From Sinorhizobium fredii USDA 257 (lineage in GTDB: Bacteria; Pseudomonadota; Alphaproteobacteria; Rhizobiales; Rhizobiaceae): 64,000 bases of DNA. This document shows positions 18,868-28,194 of the stretch, in pieces. How positions within the stretch are numbered: position 1 is the first letter of the stretch; every line of letters begins with the position of its first letter. The notes beneath the pieces were generated by a model. That model did no database searches. It saw only the letters and a program-made list of their open reading frames with translations, and had not been told where the DNA came from. The stretch lies in the NCBI RefSeq assembly GCF_000265205.3, contig NC_018000.1, positions 4,898,001 to 4,962,000 on the forward strand, read 5' to 3'. A program made the translations under genes and the position numbers.

Positions 18868-20361
18868 CTAAGCCGCCATCAGCGTCCGCTTCACCGCGCT
18901 GCGCCAGCCTTTGAGTTTCCCCTTGCGGGTCGTCCCATCCATCTGCGGCTCGAAGCGCCGGTCGCGGGCCCAGGACTTGGAGAATTCCTCCTGGTTGGGC
19001 CAGACGCCGGCACGGCTGCCGGCAAGCCAGGCGACCCCGAGCGCTGTCGTCTCGAGGATAACCGGGCGATCGACGGGGGCATCGAGAAGATCGGAGAGCC
19101 TCTGCATCGTCCAGTCGGATGCGACCATGCCGCCGTCGACGCGGAGCACCGTATCCTTGCCGTTGCTGCGCCAGTCCCTGTGCATGGCGTCGAGCAGATC
19201 GCGTGTCTGGTAGCAGACAGATTCCAGAGCGGCGCGGGCGAACTCGGCCGGACCGGTGTTGCGCGTCATCCCATAGATCGCGCCGCGGGCATCCGGATCC
19301 CAATGCGGCGCGCCGAGCCCGGTAAAGGCCGGCACGAGGTAGACCTCCTGCGTCGGATCGGCGCTCTCGGCAAGCGTGCCGGTGTCGGGCGCCGCCTTGA
19401 TGACCTTGAGCCCGTCGCGCAGCCATTGGACGGCAGCGCCCGCAACGAAGATCGAGCCTTCGAGCGCATAGGTCGTTTTGCCATTGAGACGATAGGCGAT
19501 GGTGGTCAGCAGTCGGTTCTTGGAGCGAACGATATCCTTGCCGGTGTTGAGCAGCGCGAAGCAACCGGTGCCATAGGTCGATTTCAGCATGCCAGGCTTG
19601 AAGCAGGCCTGGCCGATCGTCGCCGCCTGCTGGTCGCCGGCGACTCCGAGGATCGGGATCGCCGCCCCGAGGAAGGACGCCTCCGTGATGCCGAAGTCGG
19701 CGGCGCAATCCTTCACTTCCGGCAGCATCGCCCGCGGAATGCGCAGGATTTCGAGGAGCTGGTCGTCCCAGCTATTGTCGACGATACTGTAGATCAACGT
19801 GCGGGAAGCATTGGTCGCATCGGTCGCGAAGGATTTGCCGCCGGTGAGCCGCCAGATGAGGAACGTGTCGATGGTGCCGAAGCACAGCTCGCCCTTTGCG
19901 GCGCGCGCCTGCGCTCCCTTCACATTGGTAAGCAGCCAGTTGAGCTTCGTGCCGGAAAAATACGGATCGAGCAGAAGTCCCGTTTTTTTGGTGAAGGTCT
20001 TTTCGAGACCTTTCTTCTTGAGCTTGTCGCAGAACGAGGCGGTGCGGCGATCCTGCCAGACGATCGCGTTGTGGATCGGCTTGCCGGTCTCGCGATCCCA
20101 AACGACCACCGTCTCGCGCTGATTGGTGATGCCGATCGCCGCTAGATCGCTTGCGGCAATGCCGGCTTTCTCGATCGCCTGCCGAACGGTGAAGAGGACC
20201 GTTTCCCAGATTTCCTCCGGGTCGTGCTCGACCCAGCCCGATTTCGGAAAATATTGCCTGAATTCTTTCTGGCTGGCGCCCGCGACCTGCTGCTTGCCGT
20301 CGAAAACGATCGCCCGCGTGGACGTCGTACCCTGATCGATTGCAAGAATATATCCGCCCAT
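18868..20361 (-). CDS. glpK: Glycerol kinase
   Basis: 497-residue FGGY kinase that phosphorylates glycerol to glycerol-3-phosphate. The N-terminal [14 protein letters not shown] binds ATP phosphate. [37 protein letters not shown] and [14 protein letters not shown] are diagnostic of GlpK, and [12 protein letters not shown] and [12 protein letters not shown] mark the C-terminal domain. ATG 20361 follows GAGGAGGG at good spacing; seven upstream codons are dropped. No glpF or glpD lies beside it. It is divergent from bdhA. In S. meliloti a glpK also neighbours bdhA, as far as I recall. Confidence 0.95.
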   Translation of the reverse strand: MGGYILAIDQGTTSTRAIVFDGKQQVAGASQKEFRQYFPKSGWVEHDPEEIWETVLFTVRQAIEKAGIAASDLAAIGITNQRETVVVWDRETGKPIHNAIVWQDRRTASFCDKLKKKGLEKTFTKKTGLLLDPYFSGTKLNWLLTNVKGAQARAAKGELCFGTIDTFLIWRLTGGKSFATDATNASRTLIYSIVDNSWDDQLLEILRIPRAMLPEVKDCAADFGITEASFLGAAIPILGVAGDQQAATIGQACFKPGMLKSTYGTGCFALLNTGKDIVRSKNRLLTTIAYRLNGKTTYALEGSIFVAGAAVQWLRDGLKVIKAAPDTGTLAESADPTQEVYLVPAFTGLGAPHWDPDARGAIYGMTRNTGPAEFARAALESVCYQTRDLLDAMHRDWRSNGKDTVLRVDGGMVASDWTMQRLSDLLDAPVDRPVILETTALGVAWLAGSRAGVWPNQEEFSKSWARDRRFEPQMDGTTRKGKLKGWRSAVKRTLMAA

Positions 20362-20665
20362 ATGCCCCTCCTCGGCAAGCAACAGAGGCTGCCCTTCCTC
20401 TACAGGCAGTCTTCGAAAGACTTCAATACGATGGGAAAACGAATGTCAAACGAAAACAAAACGCTACTCTTCCGCCCGTCGAAGCATGCCACCAACTCTG
20501 CGTCGCCGGCCGGAAAAACACAATTGTCACCGCCGCGCTTTTGCGCGTAGGCTGAGGCTGTTGCGTCGCAATACGAGCGCGCGCGACGAGTAAGAATGCG
20601 GCATGGTCTTGCGCCTTGTCCCAACGCATGATGGGACGGGATCTGCGGCCGAGGAGAGATCGAGA

Positions 20666-21442
20666 ATGACGAAGACAGCGGTCATAACGGGTTCGACGAG
20701 CGGCATCGGGCTGGCCATCGCCAAGGCCTTTGCGAAGAGCGGCGCCAATATCGTGCTGAACGGTTTCGGTTCGGCTGACGAGATCAGGACGGTGACGGAC
20801 GAGGTCGCAGGCCTCGGTTCCGGCACGGTGCTCTATCACCCCGCCGATATGACGAAACCGGCAGAAATCGCCGACCTGATGGCAACCGCCGTCTCGCGCT
20901 TCGGCGGAGCCGACATCCTCGTCAACAATGCCGGTGTCCAATTCGTCGAAAAAGTCGAGGATTTCCCCGTCGAGCAATGGGACCGGATCATCGCCATCAA
21001 TCTCTCCTCCTCCTTCCACACGATCCGGGCGGCGATTCCTGCCATGAAACAGAACGGCTGGGGCCGCATCGTCAATATCGCCTCGGCGCACGGCCTCGTC
21101 GCCTCGCCCTTCAAGTCCGCCTATGTGGCAGCCAAGCATGGTATCATGGGTCTCACGAAGACCGTGGCGCTCGAGGTGGCGGAAAACGGCATCACCGTGA
21201 ACTCGATCTGCCCCGGCTATGTGCTGACGCCGCTTGTTGAAAAGCAGATACCGGACCAGGCGAGAACGCGCGGCATCACCGAGGAGCAGGTGATCAACGA
21301 GGTGATGCTCAAGGGCCAGCCGACGAAGAAGTTCATTACTGTCGAGCAGGTCGCCTCGCTGGCGCTCTATCTTGCCAGCGACGAGGCAGCCCAGATCACC
21401 GGCACGCATGTCTCGATGGACGGCGGCTGGACGGCGCAATAG
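20666..21442 (+). CDS. bdhA: D-3-hydroxybutyrate dehydrogenase
   Basis: 258-residue short-chain dehydrogenase that oxidises (R)-3-hydroxybutyrate to acetoacetate with NAD, the step after polyhydroxybutyrate breakdown. The cofactor motif is TGSTSGIG (residues 8-15). The catalytic residues are Ser140, Tyr153 and Lys157 (SAYVAAKHG). The C-terminal QITGTHVSMDGGWTAQ is typical of BdhA. ATG 20666 follows GAGGAGAGATCGAGA. It is followed after 20 bases by xdhA, an arrangement described in S. meliloti as the mixed-function bdhA-xdhA2-xdhB2 operon. Confidence 0.95.
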   Translation: MTKTAVITGSTSGIGLAIAKAFAKSGANIVLNGFGSADEIRTVTDEVAGLGSGTVLYHPADMTKPAEIADLMATAVSRFGGADILVNNAGVQFVEKVEDFPVEQWDRIIAINLSSSFHTIRAAIPAMKQNGWGRIVNIASAHGLVASPFKSAYVAAKHGIMGLTKTVALEVAENGITVNSICPGYVLTPLVEKQIPDQARTRGITEEQVINEVMLKGQPTKKFITVEQVASLALYLASDEAAQITGTHVSMDGGWTAQ

Positions 21443-21462
21443 AGCGGGATCAAGAAGGACGC

Positions 21463-22941
21463 ATGGCACAAGCATCCGATAGCATCCGCTTCATTCTGAA
21501 CGACACGGAGGTCGCTCTTTCGGACGTCGCGCCGGCCGCCACGCTCCTCGACTATCTGCGGCTTGAACGCCGCCTCACCGGCACCAAGGAAGGCTGCGCC
21601 GAGGGCGACTGCGGCGCCTGCACGGTGCTCGTCGGCAGGCTCGCCGGCGACAGCGAAAACCTCGTTTACGAAACCGTCAATTCCTGCATCCGCTTTGTCG
21701 GCTCGCTGAACGCGACGCATATCGTCACCGTCGAGCATCTGGCAGCAAGCGACGGGACGCTGCATCCGGTGCAGCAGGCGATGGTGGATTATCACGGCTC
21801 GCAATGCGGCTTCTGCACGCCCGGCATCGTCATGTCGCTCTATGCGCTGTGGCTGACGAACGACAATCCGAGCCGCGCCGCGATCGAAAAGGCGCTGCAA
21901 GGCAATCTCTGTCGCTGCACCGGCTACGAGCCGATCGTGCGCGCGGCCGAGGCCGCGGCAAGGGAACGGCCCGCCGCCCTCTTCGACCCCATCACGCGGA
22001 CACGCGAAACGGTAACGACCCAGCTCAAGGCGTTACGGCCGAGGCAAACGATTGTCATCGGCAAAGGCGAGGACTGTCTTATCGTCCCGGCGGATGCTGC
22101 CGGTCTCGCGACGGTGCTTGCAGAACGTCCCGCGGCCACGATCGTTGCCGGTGCGACCGACGTCGGGCTGTGGGTGACGAAGCAGATGCGCTCGATCAAT
22201 CCGGCCGTGTTCATCAGCGGCATCGCCGAACTGCAGCGCATCGAAAGCTCTGGAGCGGGCCTGACCCTCGGTGCCGGCGTCAGCTATACATCAGCCTTCG
22301 AAGCCCTTTCCTCGGCCTACCCAAGCTTCGGCGGGCTTCTCGACCGCCTCGGCGGCGAGCAGGTGCGCAACATGGGCACGATCGGTGGGAACATCGCCAA
22401 TGGCTCGCCGATCGGCGACAGCCCGCCGCCGCTGATCGCCCTCGGCGCAACGGTGAAGCTGCGTTCGACGGACGGTACGCGGTCGCTGCCGCTCGAGGAT
22501 TTCTTCATCGCCTATGGCAAGCAGGATCGACGCCCGGGCGAATTCGTCGAGAGCATTTTCGTTCCGGCGCTGCCGGCAGGCGACCGCTTTGCCGCGTACA
22601 AGGTCACAAAACGCCGCGACGAGGATATTTCTGCGCTGCTCGGCGCCTTTTGTTTGTCGCTCGAGGGCGGCCGGGTGAAATCCGCCCGCATCGCCTTTGG
22701 CGGCATGGCCGCAACGCCGAAGCGAGCGAAGGCGGTCGAAGCCGCGCTGCTCGGACAGCCCTGGACCGAGGACACGGTGCGCGCAGCGCAGGCTGCCTTC
22801 GAGACGGATTTCCAACCGATCACCGACTGGCGGGCCACTGGCGCCTACCGCATGCTGGCGGCAAAGAACCTGCTGATGCGTTTGTTCCTGGAGAGCATCG
22901 GCGAGAAGGCCCAGCTCGAGCGCTTCGAGGATGTAGCATGA
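21463..22941 (+). CDS. xdhA: Xanthine dehydrogenase small subunit (Fe-S/FAD)
   Basis: 492-residue iron-sulphur and flavin subunit. The plant-type [2Fe-2S] cluster is bound by EGCAEGDCGACTVL (about residues 44-57) and a following cysteine. The second cluster is held by CGFCTPG and CRCTGYEPI. A linker leads to the FAD-binding domain, with VAGATDVGLWVTK and GNIANGSPIGDSPP, and a CO-dehydrogenase-flavoprotein C-terminal region. Electrons from the molybdenum site in XdhB pass through the clusters to FAD and NAD. It starts 20 bases after bdhA. A 170-base gap occupied by an intergenic repeat separates it from xdhB. Confidence 0.94.
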   Translation: MAQASDSIRFILNDTEVALSDVAPAATLLDYLRLERRLTGTKEGCAEGDCGACTVLVGRLAGDSENLVYETVNSCIRFVGSLNATHIVTVEHLAASDGTLHPVQQAMVDYHGSQCGFCTPGIVMSLYALWLTNDNPSRAAIEKALQGNLCRCTGYEPIVRAAEAAARERPAALFDPITRTRETVTTQLKALRPRQTIVIGKGEDCLIVPADAAGLATVLAERPAATIVAGATDVGLWVTKQMRSINPAVFISGIAELQRIESSGAGLTLGAGVSYTSAFEALSSAYPSFGGLLDRLGGEQVRNMGTIGGNIANGSPIGDSPPPLIALGATVKLRSTDGTRSLPLEDFFIAYGKQDRRPGEFVESIFVPALPAGDRFAAYKVTKRRDEDISALLGAFCLSLEGGRVKSARIAFGGMAATPKRAKAVEAALLGQPWTEDTVRAAQAAFETDFQPITDWRATGAYRMLAAKNLLMRLFLESIGEKAQLERFEDVA

Positions 22942-22970
22942 GCGCTGGCATTGAAGTTTGCGCCTTGAGA

Positions 22971-23086
22971 CTGCCCCTCACCCGTCCCCTCTCCCGGCTG
23001 GCGGGGAGAGGGAACGGAGGCGGCGTGGCATATCCCTTCTCCCCGCCCGCGGGGAGAAGGTGGCCGGCAGGCCGGATGAAGGGCAG
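22971..23086. repeat. Rhizobial mosaic palindromic element inside the xdhA-xdhB gap
   Basis: A 116-base element whose ends are inverted repeats (CTGCCCCTCACCCG at the left; the right end read backwards gives CTGCCCTTCATCCG). It contains two internal palindromic modules, one around 22985-23012 and one around 23034-23052 (CCTTCTCCCCGC / GCGGGGAGAAGG). Its right half matches 25488-25566 closely. This is the layout of RIME-type elements. It lies wholly within the bdhA-xdhA-xdhB operon. Confidence 0.75.
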
Positions 23087-23111
23087 TTCCTTCGGCAGGA
23101 GGCACTAAGCG

Positions 23112-25448
23112 ATGGATAAGTCCAGCTTCGGCGAGCCCACGACCATCGCCGGTCCCATGCACGCCGAACTCCGCCACGACAGCGCCCACAAGCACGTGGC
23201 CGGGACCGCCGACTATATCGACGACATGCCGGAACCCGCCGGCACTCTGCACGGCGCACTGGGACTGACCGACCGGGCCCATGCAGAAATCCTTGACTTG
23301 GACCTCTCCGCGGTCGCCGCCCTTCCCGGCGTCGTCCTGGTGCTGACCGCCAAGGACATGCCGCATTCGAACGACATCAGCCCCACCCACCTGCACGACG
23401 AGCCGGTGCTTGCCGACGGTCGCGTGCAGTTCCATGGCCAGCCGGCCTTTGCGGTGATTGCCGAGACGCGCGACACTGCCCGCCGTGCCGCGCGGCTTGC
23501 GAAGATCACCTATCGCGACCTGCCCCACATGATCGATGTCGCCGATGCAATGGCCGGAGGCGGCGAGCTCGTCACCCCGCCGCTGACGCTGCAGCGCGGC
23601 GATGCGGAGGGCGAACTGGAGCGCGCACCACGCCGGCTGAAGGGCCGGATGCGGATCGGCGGCCAGGAGCACTTCTACCTGGAGGGACATGTCGCCCTGG
23701 CGGTGCCTGGCGAAGACGACGATATCACCGTCTGGTCCTCCACCCAGCATCCAAGCGAGATCCAGCGCATGGTCGCGCATGTGCTCGGCGTCCCGGCGAA
23801 TGCCGTCACCGTCAATGTCCGCCGTATGGGCGGCGGCTTCGGCGGCAAGGAAACACAGGGCAATCAGTTTGCCGCACTCGCTGCAGTTGCCGCGCGCAAG
23901 CTGCGCCGTGCCGTGAAGTTCCGGCCCGACCGCGACGACGACATGATCGCCACGGGGAAGCGGCACGACTTCCTCGTCGACTATGATGTCGGCTTCGACG
24001 ATGACGGTCAGATCCTGGCGGTCCAGGCGACTTATGCCGCGCGCTGCGGTTTTTCTGCCGATCTTTCCGGACCGGTGACCGACCGGGCTCTCTTCCATGC
24101 CGACAACGCCTACTTCTATCCGCATGTGAAGCTGACCTCGCAACCGCTGAAAACCAATACGATTTCCAACACCGCCTTCCGCGGTTTCGGTGGGCCGCAG
24201 GGCATGGTCGGCGGCGAGCGGATCATCGAGGAGATCGCCTATGCGCTCGGCAAGGACCCGCTCGAAATCCGCAAGCTGAACTTCTACGGCGACAAGGGCT
24301 CGGGGCGCGACATCACGCCCTACCACCAGAAGATCGAAGACAACATCATCCGGCAGATCGTCGAGGAACTGGAGGCGAGCGCCGAGTATCAGGCGCGGCG
24401 TACCGCGATCATCGACTTCAACAGGTCGAGCCGGGTGATCCGCAAGGGCATCGCGCTGACACCGGTGAAGTTCGGCATCTCCTTCACCCTCACCCATCTC
24501 AATCAGGCGGGTGCGCTCGTTCACATCTACACGGACGGTTCGGTCCATCTCAATCACGGCGGCACGGAGATGGGTCAGGGCCTCTACACCAAGGTGGCCC
24601 AGGTACTCGCCGATAGTTTCCAGATCGATATCGATCAGGTGAAGATCACCGCGACGACGACCGGCAAGGTGCCGAACACGTCTGCGACCGCCGCCTCTTC
24701 GGGTTCCGACCTCAACGGCATGGCCGCCTTCGACGCCGCCCGCCAGATCAAGGAACGCCTCGTCGCCTTCGCCGCCGAGCGCTGGCAGACGACCGCCGAA
24801 AATGTGACTTTCGTGCCGAACCACGTGAAGATCGGCGAAGAGCTCGTGCCCTTCGCCGAGTTCATCGGACAAGCCTATGCGGCGCGGGTGCAGCTTTCCT
24901 CGGCCGGCTTCTACAAGACGCCGAAAATCCACTGGGACCGCGCCGCCGGCCGAGGCACGCCCTTCTATTATTTCGCCTACGGCGCTGCGGTCTCCGAAGT
25001 GTCGATCGACACGCTGACCGGCGAATATCTGGTCGACCGGGTCGACGTGCTGCACGACGTCGGCCGCTCTCTCAATCCGGCGATCGACCTCGGCCAGATC
25101 GAGGGCGGTTTCGTGCAGGGCATGGGCTGGCTGACGATGGAGGAACTCTGGTGGGATGAGAAAGGGCGGCTCAGGACCCATGCCCCCTCTACCTACAAGA
25201 TTCCCCTCACCTCCGACCGGCCGAAAATCTTCAACGTGCGCCTCGCCGAATGGTCGGAAAACGCGGAAAAAACCATCGGCCGTTCGAAGGCGGTGGGCGA
25301 GCCACCCTTGATGCTGCCGATCTCGGTGCTCGAGGCCCTATCGATGGCGGTCGCCAGCGTCGCCGGCTATCGCGAGTGCCCTCGCCTTGATGCCCCGGCG
25401 ACGCCGGAGCGCGTCTTGATGGCGGTGGAGCGTCTCAGAGGACTCTAA
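23112..25448 (+). CDS. xdhB: Xanthine dehydrogenase large (molybdopterin) subunit
   Basis: 778-residue molybdenum-cofactor subunit that hydroxylates hypoxanthine and xanthine to urate. Typical motifs are GTADYIDDMPEP, EGHVALAVP, RRMGGGFGGKETQ (cofactor contact), FRGFGGPQGM (active-site arginine region), NHGGTEMGQGLYTK and VGEPPLMLP with the catalytic glutamate near the C terminus. The length is normal for bacterial XdhB. The maturation protein XdhC, needed to insert sulphurated cofactor, is not encoded after it and must come from elsewhere. It begins 170 bases after xdhA, past a repeat element. Confidence 0.95.
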   Translation: MDKSSFGEPTTIAGPMHAELRHDSAHKHVAGTADYIDDMPEPAGTLHGALGLTDRAHAEILDLDLSAVAALPGVVLVLTAKDMPHSNDISPTHLHDEPVLADGRVQFHGQPAFAVIAETRDTARRAARLAKITYRDLPHMIDVADAMAGGGELVTPPLTLQRGDAEGELERAPRRLKGRMRIGGQEHFYLEGHVALAVPGEDDDITVWSSTQHPSEIQRMVAHVLGVPANAVTVNVRRMGGGFGGKETQGNQFAALAAVAARKLRRAVKFRPDRDDDMIATGKRHDFLVDYDVGFDDDGQILAVQATYAARCGFSADLSGPVTDRALFHADNAYFYPHVKLTSQPLKTNTISNTAFRGFGGPQGMVGGERIIEEIAYALGKDPLEIRKLNFYGDKGSGRDITPYHQKIEDNIIRQIVEELEASAEYQARRTAIIDFNRSSRVIRKGIALTPVKFGISFTLTHLNQAGALVHIYTDGSVHLNHGGTEMGQGLYTKVAQVLADSFQIDIDQVKITATTTGKVPNTSATAASSGSDLNGMAAFDAARQIKERLVAFAAERWQTTAENVTFVPNHVKIGEELVPFAEFIGQAYAARVQLSSAGFYKTPKIHWDRAAGRGTPFYYFAYGAAVSEVSIDTLTGEYLVDRVDVLHDVGRSLNPAIDLGQIEGGFVQGMGWLTMEELWWDEKGRLRTHAPSTYKIPLTSDRPKIFNVRLAEWSENAEKTIGRSKAVGEPPLMLPISVLEALSMAVASVAGYRECPRLDAPATPERVLMAVERLRGL

Positions 25449-25487
25449 GAGCTGATTTGTCGAAGATAGCCCTCCCCATTCTGACAT

Positions 25488-25566
25488 AGAGAGGGGATGG
25501 AGGCAGTGCGGCACGTCCCCTTCGCCCCGCTCGCGGGGAGAAGGTGGCCGGCAGGCCGGATGAGGA
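25488..25566. repeat. Rhizobial palindromic element after xdhB
   Basis: Shares the module ending 'gcggggagaaggtggccggc' and the following 'aggccggatga' with the right half of 22971-23086. The central palindrome pairs CCCCTTCGCCCCGC with GCGGGGAGAAGG. It lies about 40 bases after the xdhB stop, where it could also act as a transcript end structure. Confidence 0.7.
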
Positions 25567-25592
25567 GCAACCGCAACACCAGAAGCCGCGAT

Positions 25593-25796
25593 CTATCGCA
25601 GCATCTGATCGTCGCAGCGAGGCATGCGCCCATCGAGGAATCCCAGGTCCTTTTTCATGTAGTCGGACGTGGATTCGAGGTCGAGTTTCAAGCTCCGGCC
25701 TCTCATGCGGCGAACCGCGGACGCGGCGAACCGCATTGCGCCGCCGAACGACAGAAGCGGCTTTCCTTCAGCATATTCCAATACATCGCAAGACAT
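25593..25796 (-). CDS. Small DUF1127-like basic protein
   Basis: 67-residue protein. The C-terminal half (RRMRGRSLKLDLESTSDYMKKDLGFLDGR) resembles the short DUF1127 motif common in alphaproteobacteria, where an arginine-rich helix precedes a 'D..LKDIGL'-like end. Some DUF1127 proteins in Agrobacterium affect RNA turnover and phosphate or carbon metabolism. ATG 25796 is chosen because AAAGGTG lies about eight bases upstream; the frame continues to 25868. It is divergent from the LysR gene. Coding status is inferred from motif and ribosome site. Confidence 0.55.
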   Translation of the reverse strand: MSCDVLEYAEGKPLLSFGGAMRFAASAVRRMRGRSLKLDLESTSDYMKKDLGFLDGRMPRCDDQMLR

Positions 25797-25897
25797 CTGA
25801 ACACCTTTCGAAGCGATGAAGTTGACTTGCAGCATGCCGCCGAACGTGCTCGAATTCCAATCGAACATCCGTCTGCATGCATCAAGAGAGCTTATCC

Positions 25898-26857
25898 ATG
25901 AAGATGTCGAAGCAGTTCCCGCTGAATGCGCTGAGGGTTTTCGAGGCGGCCGCCCGGCTCGGCAGCTTCACCAAGGCGGGCGAGGAGCTCGGCATGACCC
26001 AGACGGCGGTCAGCTACCAAATCAAGCTCATTGAACAGAATGTCGGCGAGCCGCTGTTCCTGAGGCGTCCCCGCCAGGTGACCTTGACGGAAGTGGGCCA
26101 GCGGCTGGCGCCGAAGGTGACGGAAGGCTTCGCGATGCTGCAGGACGCAGTCGCCTCGGCACGCGACGATGCGCAGACGGCCCTTCTCATCAGTTCGACT
26201 GCGACCTTTGCGTCGCAATGGTTCGCCCGCAATATCGGCACGTTCCAGCTGGCCCACCCCAACATTGCCGTTCGCCTCGCGGCAAGCGACTCGATGGTCG
26301 ATTACAGCAAGGAGGGGGTGGACGTGGGGATCCGGTCGGGCACGGGTTCCTGGCCGGGTCTCGTCAGTCATCGGCTGATGACGGTCGAATTTACGCCCAT
26401 GCTCAGTCCGGCGCTCGCTGCGACGATCGGCGGAGTGAATGAACCGCGCGACCTTCTGAAGCTGCGTATCATCGGTCCCCAAGATCCCTGGTGGCCTTTG
26501 TGGTTCCGAGCGGCGGGCGTCGAGGATCCGGACCTCGACGGTCGGCCGGCTACCCGGCTTGGTGGACAGTCCTTCGAAGCGGGTGCCGCAATCGCGGGGC
26601 AAGGCGTGGCGATCCTGACGCCGGACTTTTATGCAGACGACGTCGCGCTGGGTCGGCTCTACCAACCCTTCGACCTGCGCTGCAGCGATGGACACGATTA
26701 CTGGCTCGTCTACCCGCACGCACGCCGCAACGTCGCGAAGATCCGCAGCTTCCGCGACTGGATCCTCGGAGAGTTCGAACGGCGCAATGGCATTGGAGCC
26801 GCGGCAATGACCAGCCCGGTGGCCGGCGAGGCTTACCCTTTGGATTCAACGGATTAA
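25898..26857 (+). CDS. LysR-family transcriptional regulator (GcvA-like)
   Basis: 319 residues: an N-terminal winged helix (FPLNALRVFEAAARLGSF, then TKAGEELGMTQTAVSYQIKL) and a C-terminal effector domain (ISSTATFASQWFARNIGTFQ, GVDVGIRSGTGSWPGL). The FPLNALRVFEAAARLGSF opening and the DVGIRSG motif put it near the GcvA-type group. ATG 25898 follows AAGAGAG with 7-base spacing; an earlier ATG at 25877 lacks one. It lies just upstream of puuD-guaD on the same strand and downstream of xdhB, so control of purine catabolism is a reasonable guess, but no effector can be read from sequence. Confidence 0.85.
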   Translation: MKMSKQFPLNALRVFEAAARLGSFTKAGEELGMTQTAVSYQIKLIEQNVGEPLFLRRPRQVTLTEVGQRLAPKVTEGFAMLQDAVASARDDAQTALLISSTATFASQWFARNIGTFQLAHPNIAVRLAASDSMVDYSKEGVDVGIRSGTGSWPGLVSHRLMTVEFTPMLSPALAATIGGVNEPRDLLKLRIIGPQDPWWPLWFRAAGVEDPDLDGRPATRLGGQSFEAGAAIAGQGVAILTPDFYADDVALGRLYQPFDLRCSDGHDYWLVYPHARRNVAKIRSFRDWILGEFERRNGIGAAAMTSPVAGEAYPLDSTD

Positions 26858-26961
26858 GATCCGTGTCGCCGCGCGTGGAAATGCACTCTAACGTATAAAA
26901 CGCCTCTTCCCCCCTCTCCTTTTTTCTCGCAAGGTGAGCGAACGGAGAAAAGGGGACCTGA

Positions 26962-28194
26962 ATGTACGAATTCGCCATCGCCTGGGAATGGCTGGCCTTT
27001 GCCGTCCGCTGGCTGCATGTCGTCACCGCCATCGCCTGGATCGGCTCGTCCTTCTATTTCGTCGCGCTCGACCTAGGCCTGGTGAAGCGCGAGCATCTGC
27101 CCCCGGGCGCCTATGGCGAGGAATGGCAGGTGCATGGCGGCGGTTTCTACCATATCCAGAAATATCTGGTGGCGCCGGCCATGATGCCGGAGCATCTCAC
27201 CTGGTTCAAATGGGAGTCCTATTCGACATGGCTCTCGGGCTTTGCGATGCTCTGCATCGTCTATTACGGCGGCGCCGATCTCTTCCTGATCGACCGGCAT
27301 GTGCTGGATATCTCCGCCACGACGGCGATCCTGATCTCGCTTGCTTCGCTCGGCGTCGGCTGGATCCTTTATGACCTTCTCTGCAAGTCGCCGATCGGCA
27401 AGAACACCTGGGGCCTGATGGCCCTTCTCTATGTCGTGCTGGTCGCGATGGCCTGGGGCTACACACAGGTCTTCACCGGCCGTGCCGCCTTCCTGCATCT
27501 CGGCGCCTTCACGGCGACGATCATGTCCGCCAACGTCTTCTTCATCATCATCCCCAACCAGAAGATCGTCGTTGCCGACCTGATCGCCGGGAAGACACCC
27601 GATCCGAGGCTCGGCGCCCAGGCCAAGCAGCGTTCGCTGCACAACAACTACCTGACGCTGCCGGTCATCTTCTTCATGCTGTCGAACCATTACCCGCTCG
27701 CCTTCGCGACGCCCCTCAACTGGATCATCGCGGCATTGGTGTTCCTGATGGGCGTGACGATCCGCCACTGGTTCAACACGACGCATGCGCGAAAGGGCAA
27801 GCCCACCTGGACCTGGCTGGCGACCGCGATCCTCTTCATCCTGATCATGTGGCTGTCGACCGCGCCGAAGATCCTGACCGGGGACGAGTGGACCGAGGCC
27901 GCACCGGCTTTCAAGCGCTTTGCCGAGAATGCGCATTTCCCGGCAGTCAAGGACACGATCGCGACCCGCTGCAGCATGTGCCATGCGGCCGAGCCCGTTT
28001 ATGAGGGCATTGCCCGCGCTCCGAAGGGCATCATACTCGAGAGCGACGCCGAGATTGCCGCCCTGGCCCGCGAAATCTATATCCAGGCGGGGCGCAGCCA
28101 CGCCATGCCGCCCGGCAACATAACCGACATGACGGCGGACGAACGCACGCTTTTAACGGCCTGGTTCGAGAGCGCCGTCGGGGAGACAAGATGA
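26962..28194 (+). CDS. puuD: Membrane-bound urate hydroxylase PuuD with cytochrome c domain
   Basis: 410 residues with about eight membrane segments in the first 300 (start WLAFAVRWLHVVTAIAWIGSSFY) and a C-terminal cytochrome-c-like domain whose haem motif is CSMCH (RCSMCHAAEPVY). This is the PuuD architecture: an integral membrane enzyme that hydroxylates urate to 5-hydroxyisourate and passes electrons to the respiratory chain instead of to oxygen as soluble uricase does. The axial methionine is probably in HAMPPGNITDM. It overlaps guaD by 4 bases (ATGA), and the uraH-uraD pathway genes that process its product follow downstream. No soluble uricase gene is present in the window. Confidence 0.92.
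   Translation: MYEFAIAWEWLAFAVRWLHVVTAIAWIGSSFYFVALDLGLVKREHLPPGAYGEEWQVHGGGFYHIQKYLVAPAMMPEHLTWFKWESYSTWLSGFAMLCIVYYGGADLFLIDRHVLDISATTAILISLASLGVGWILYDLLCKSPIGKNTWGLMALLYVVLVAMAWGYTQVFTGRAAFLHLGAFTATIMSANVFFIIIPNQKIVVADLIAGKTPDPRLGAQAKQRSLHNNYLTLPVIFFMLSNHYPLAFATPLNWIIAALVFLMGVTIRHWFNTTHARKGKPTWTWLATAILFILIMWLSTAPKILTGDEWTEAAPAFKRFAENAHFPAVKDTIATRCSMCHAAEPVYEGIARAPKGIILESDAEIAALAREIYIQAGRSHAMPPGNITDMTADERTLLTAWFESAVGETR

Noticed and set aside
26880-26950. Pyrimidine-rich and purine-rich tract before puuD as a terminator or riboswitch
   Set aside because: The two tracts do not pair well (several mismatches) and no conserved aptamer pattern is visible; the AGGGG nearest the ATG is simply the ribosome site.
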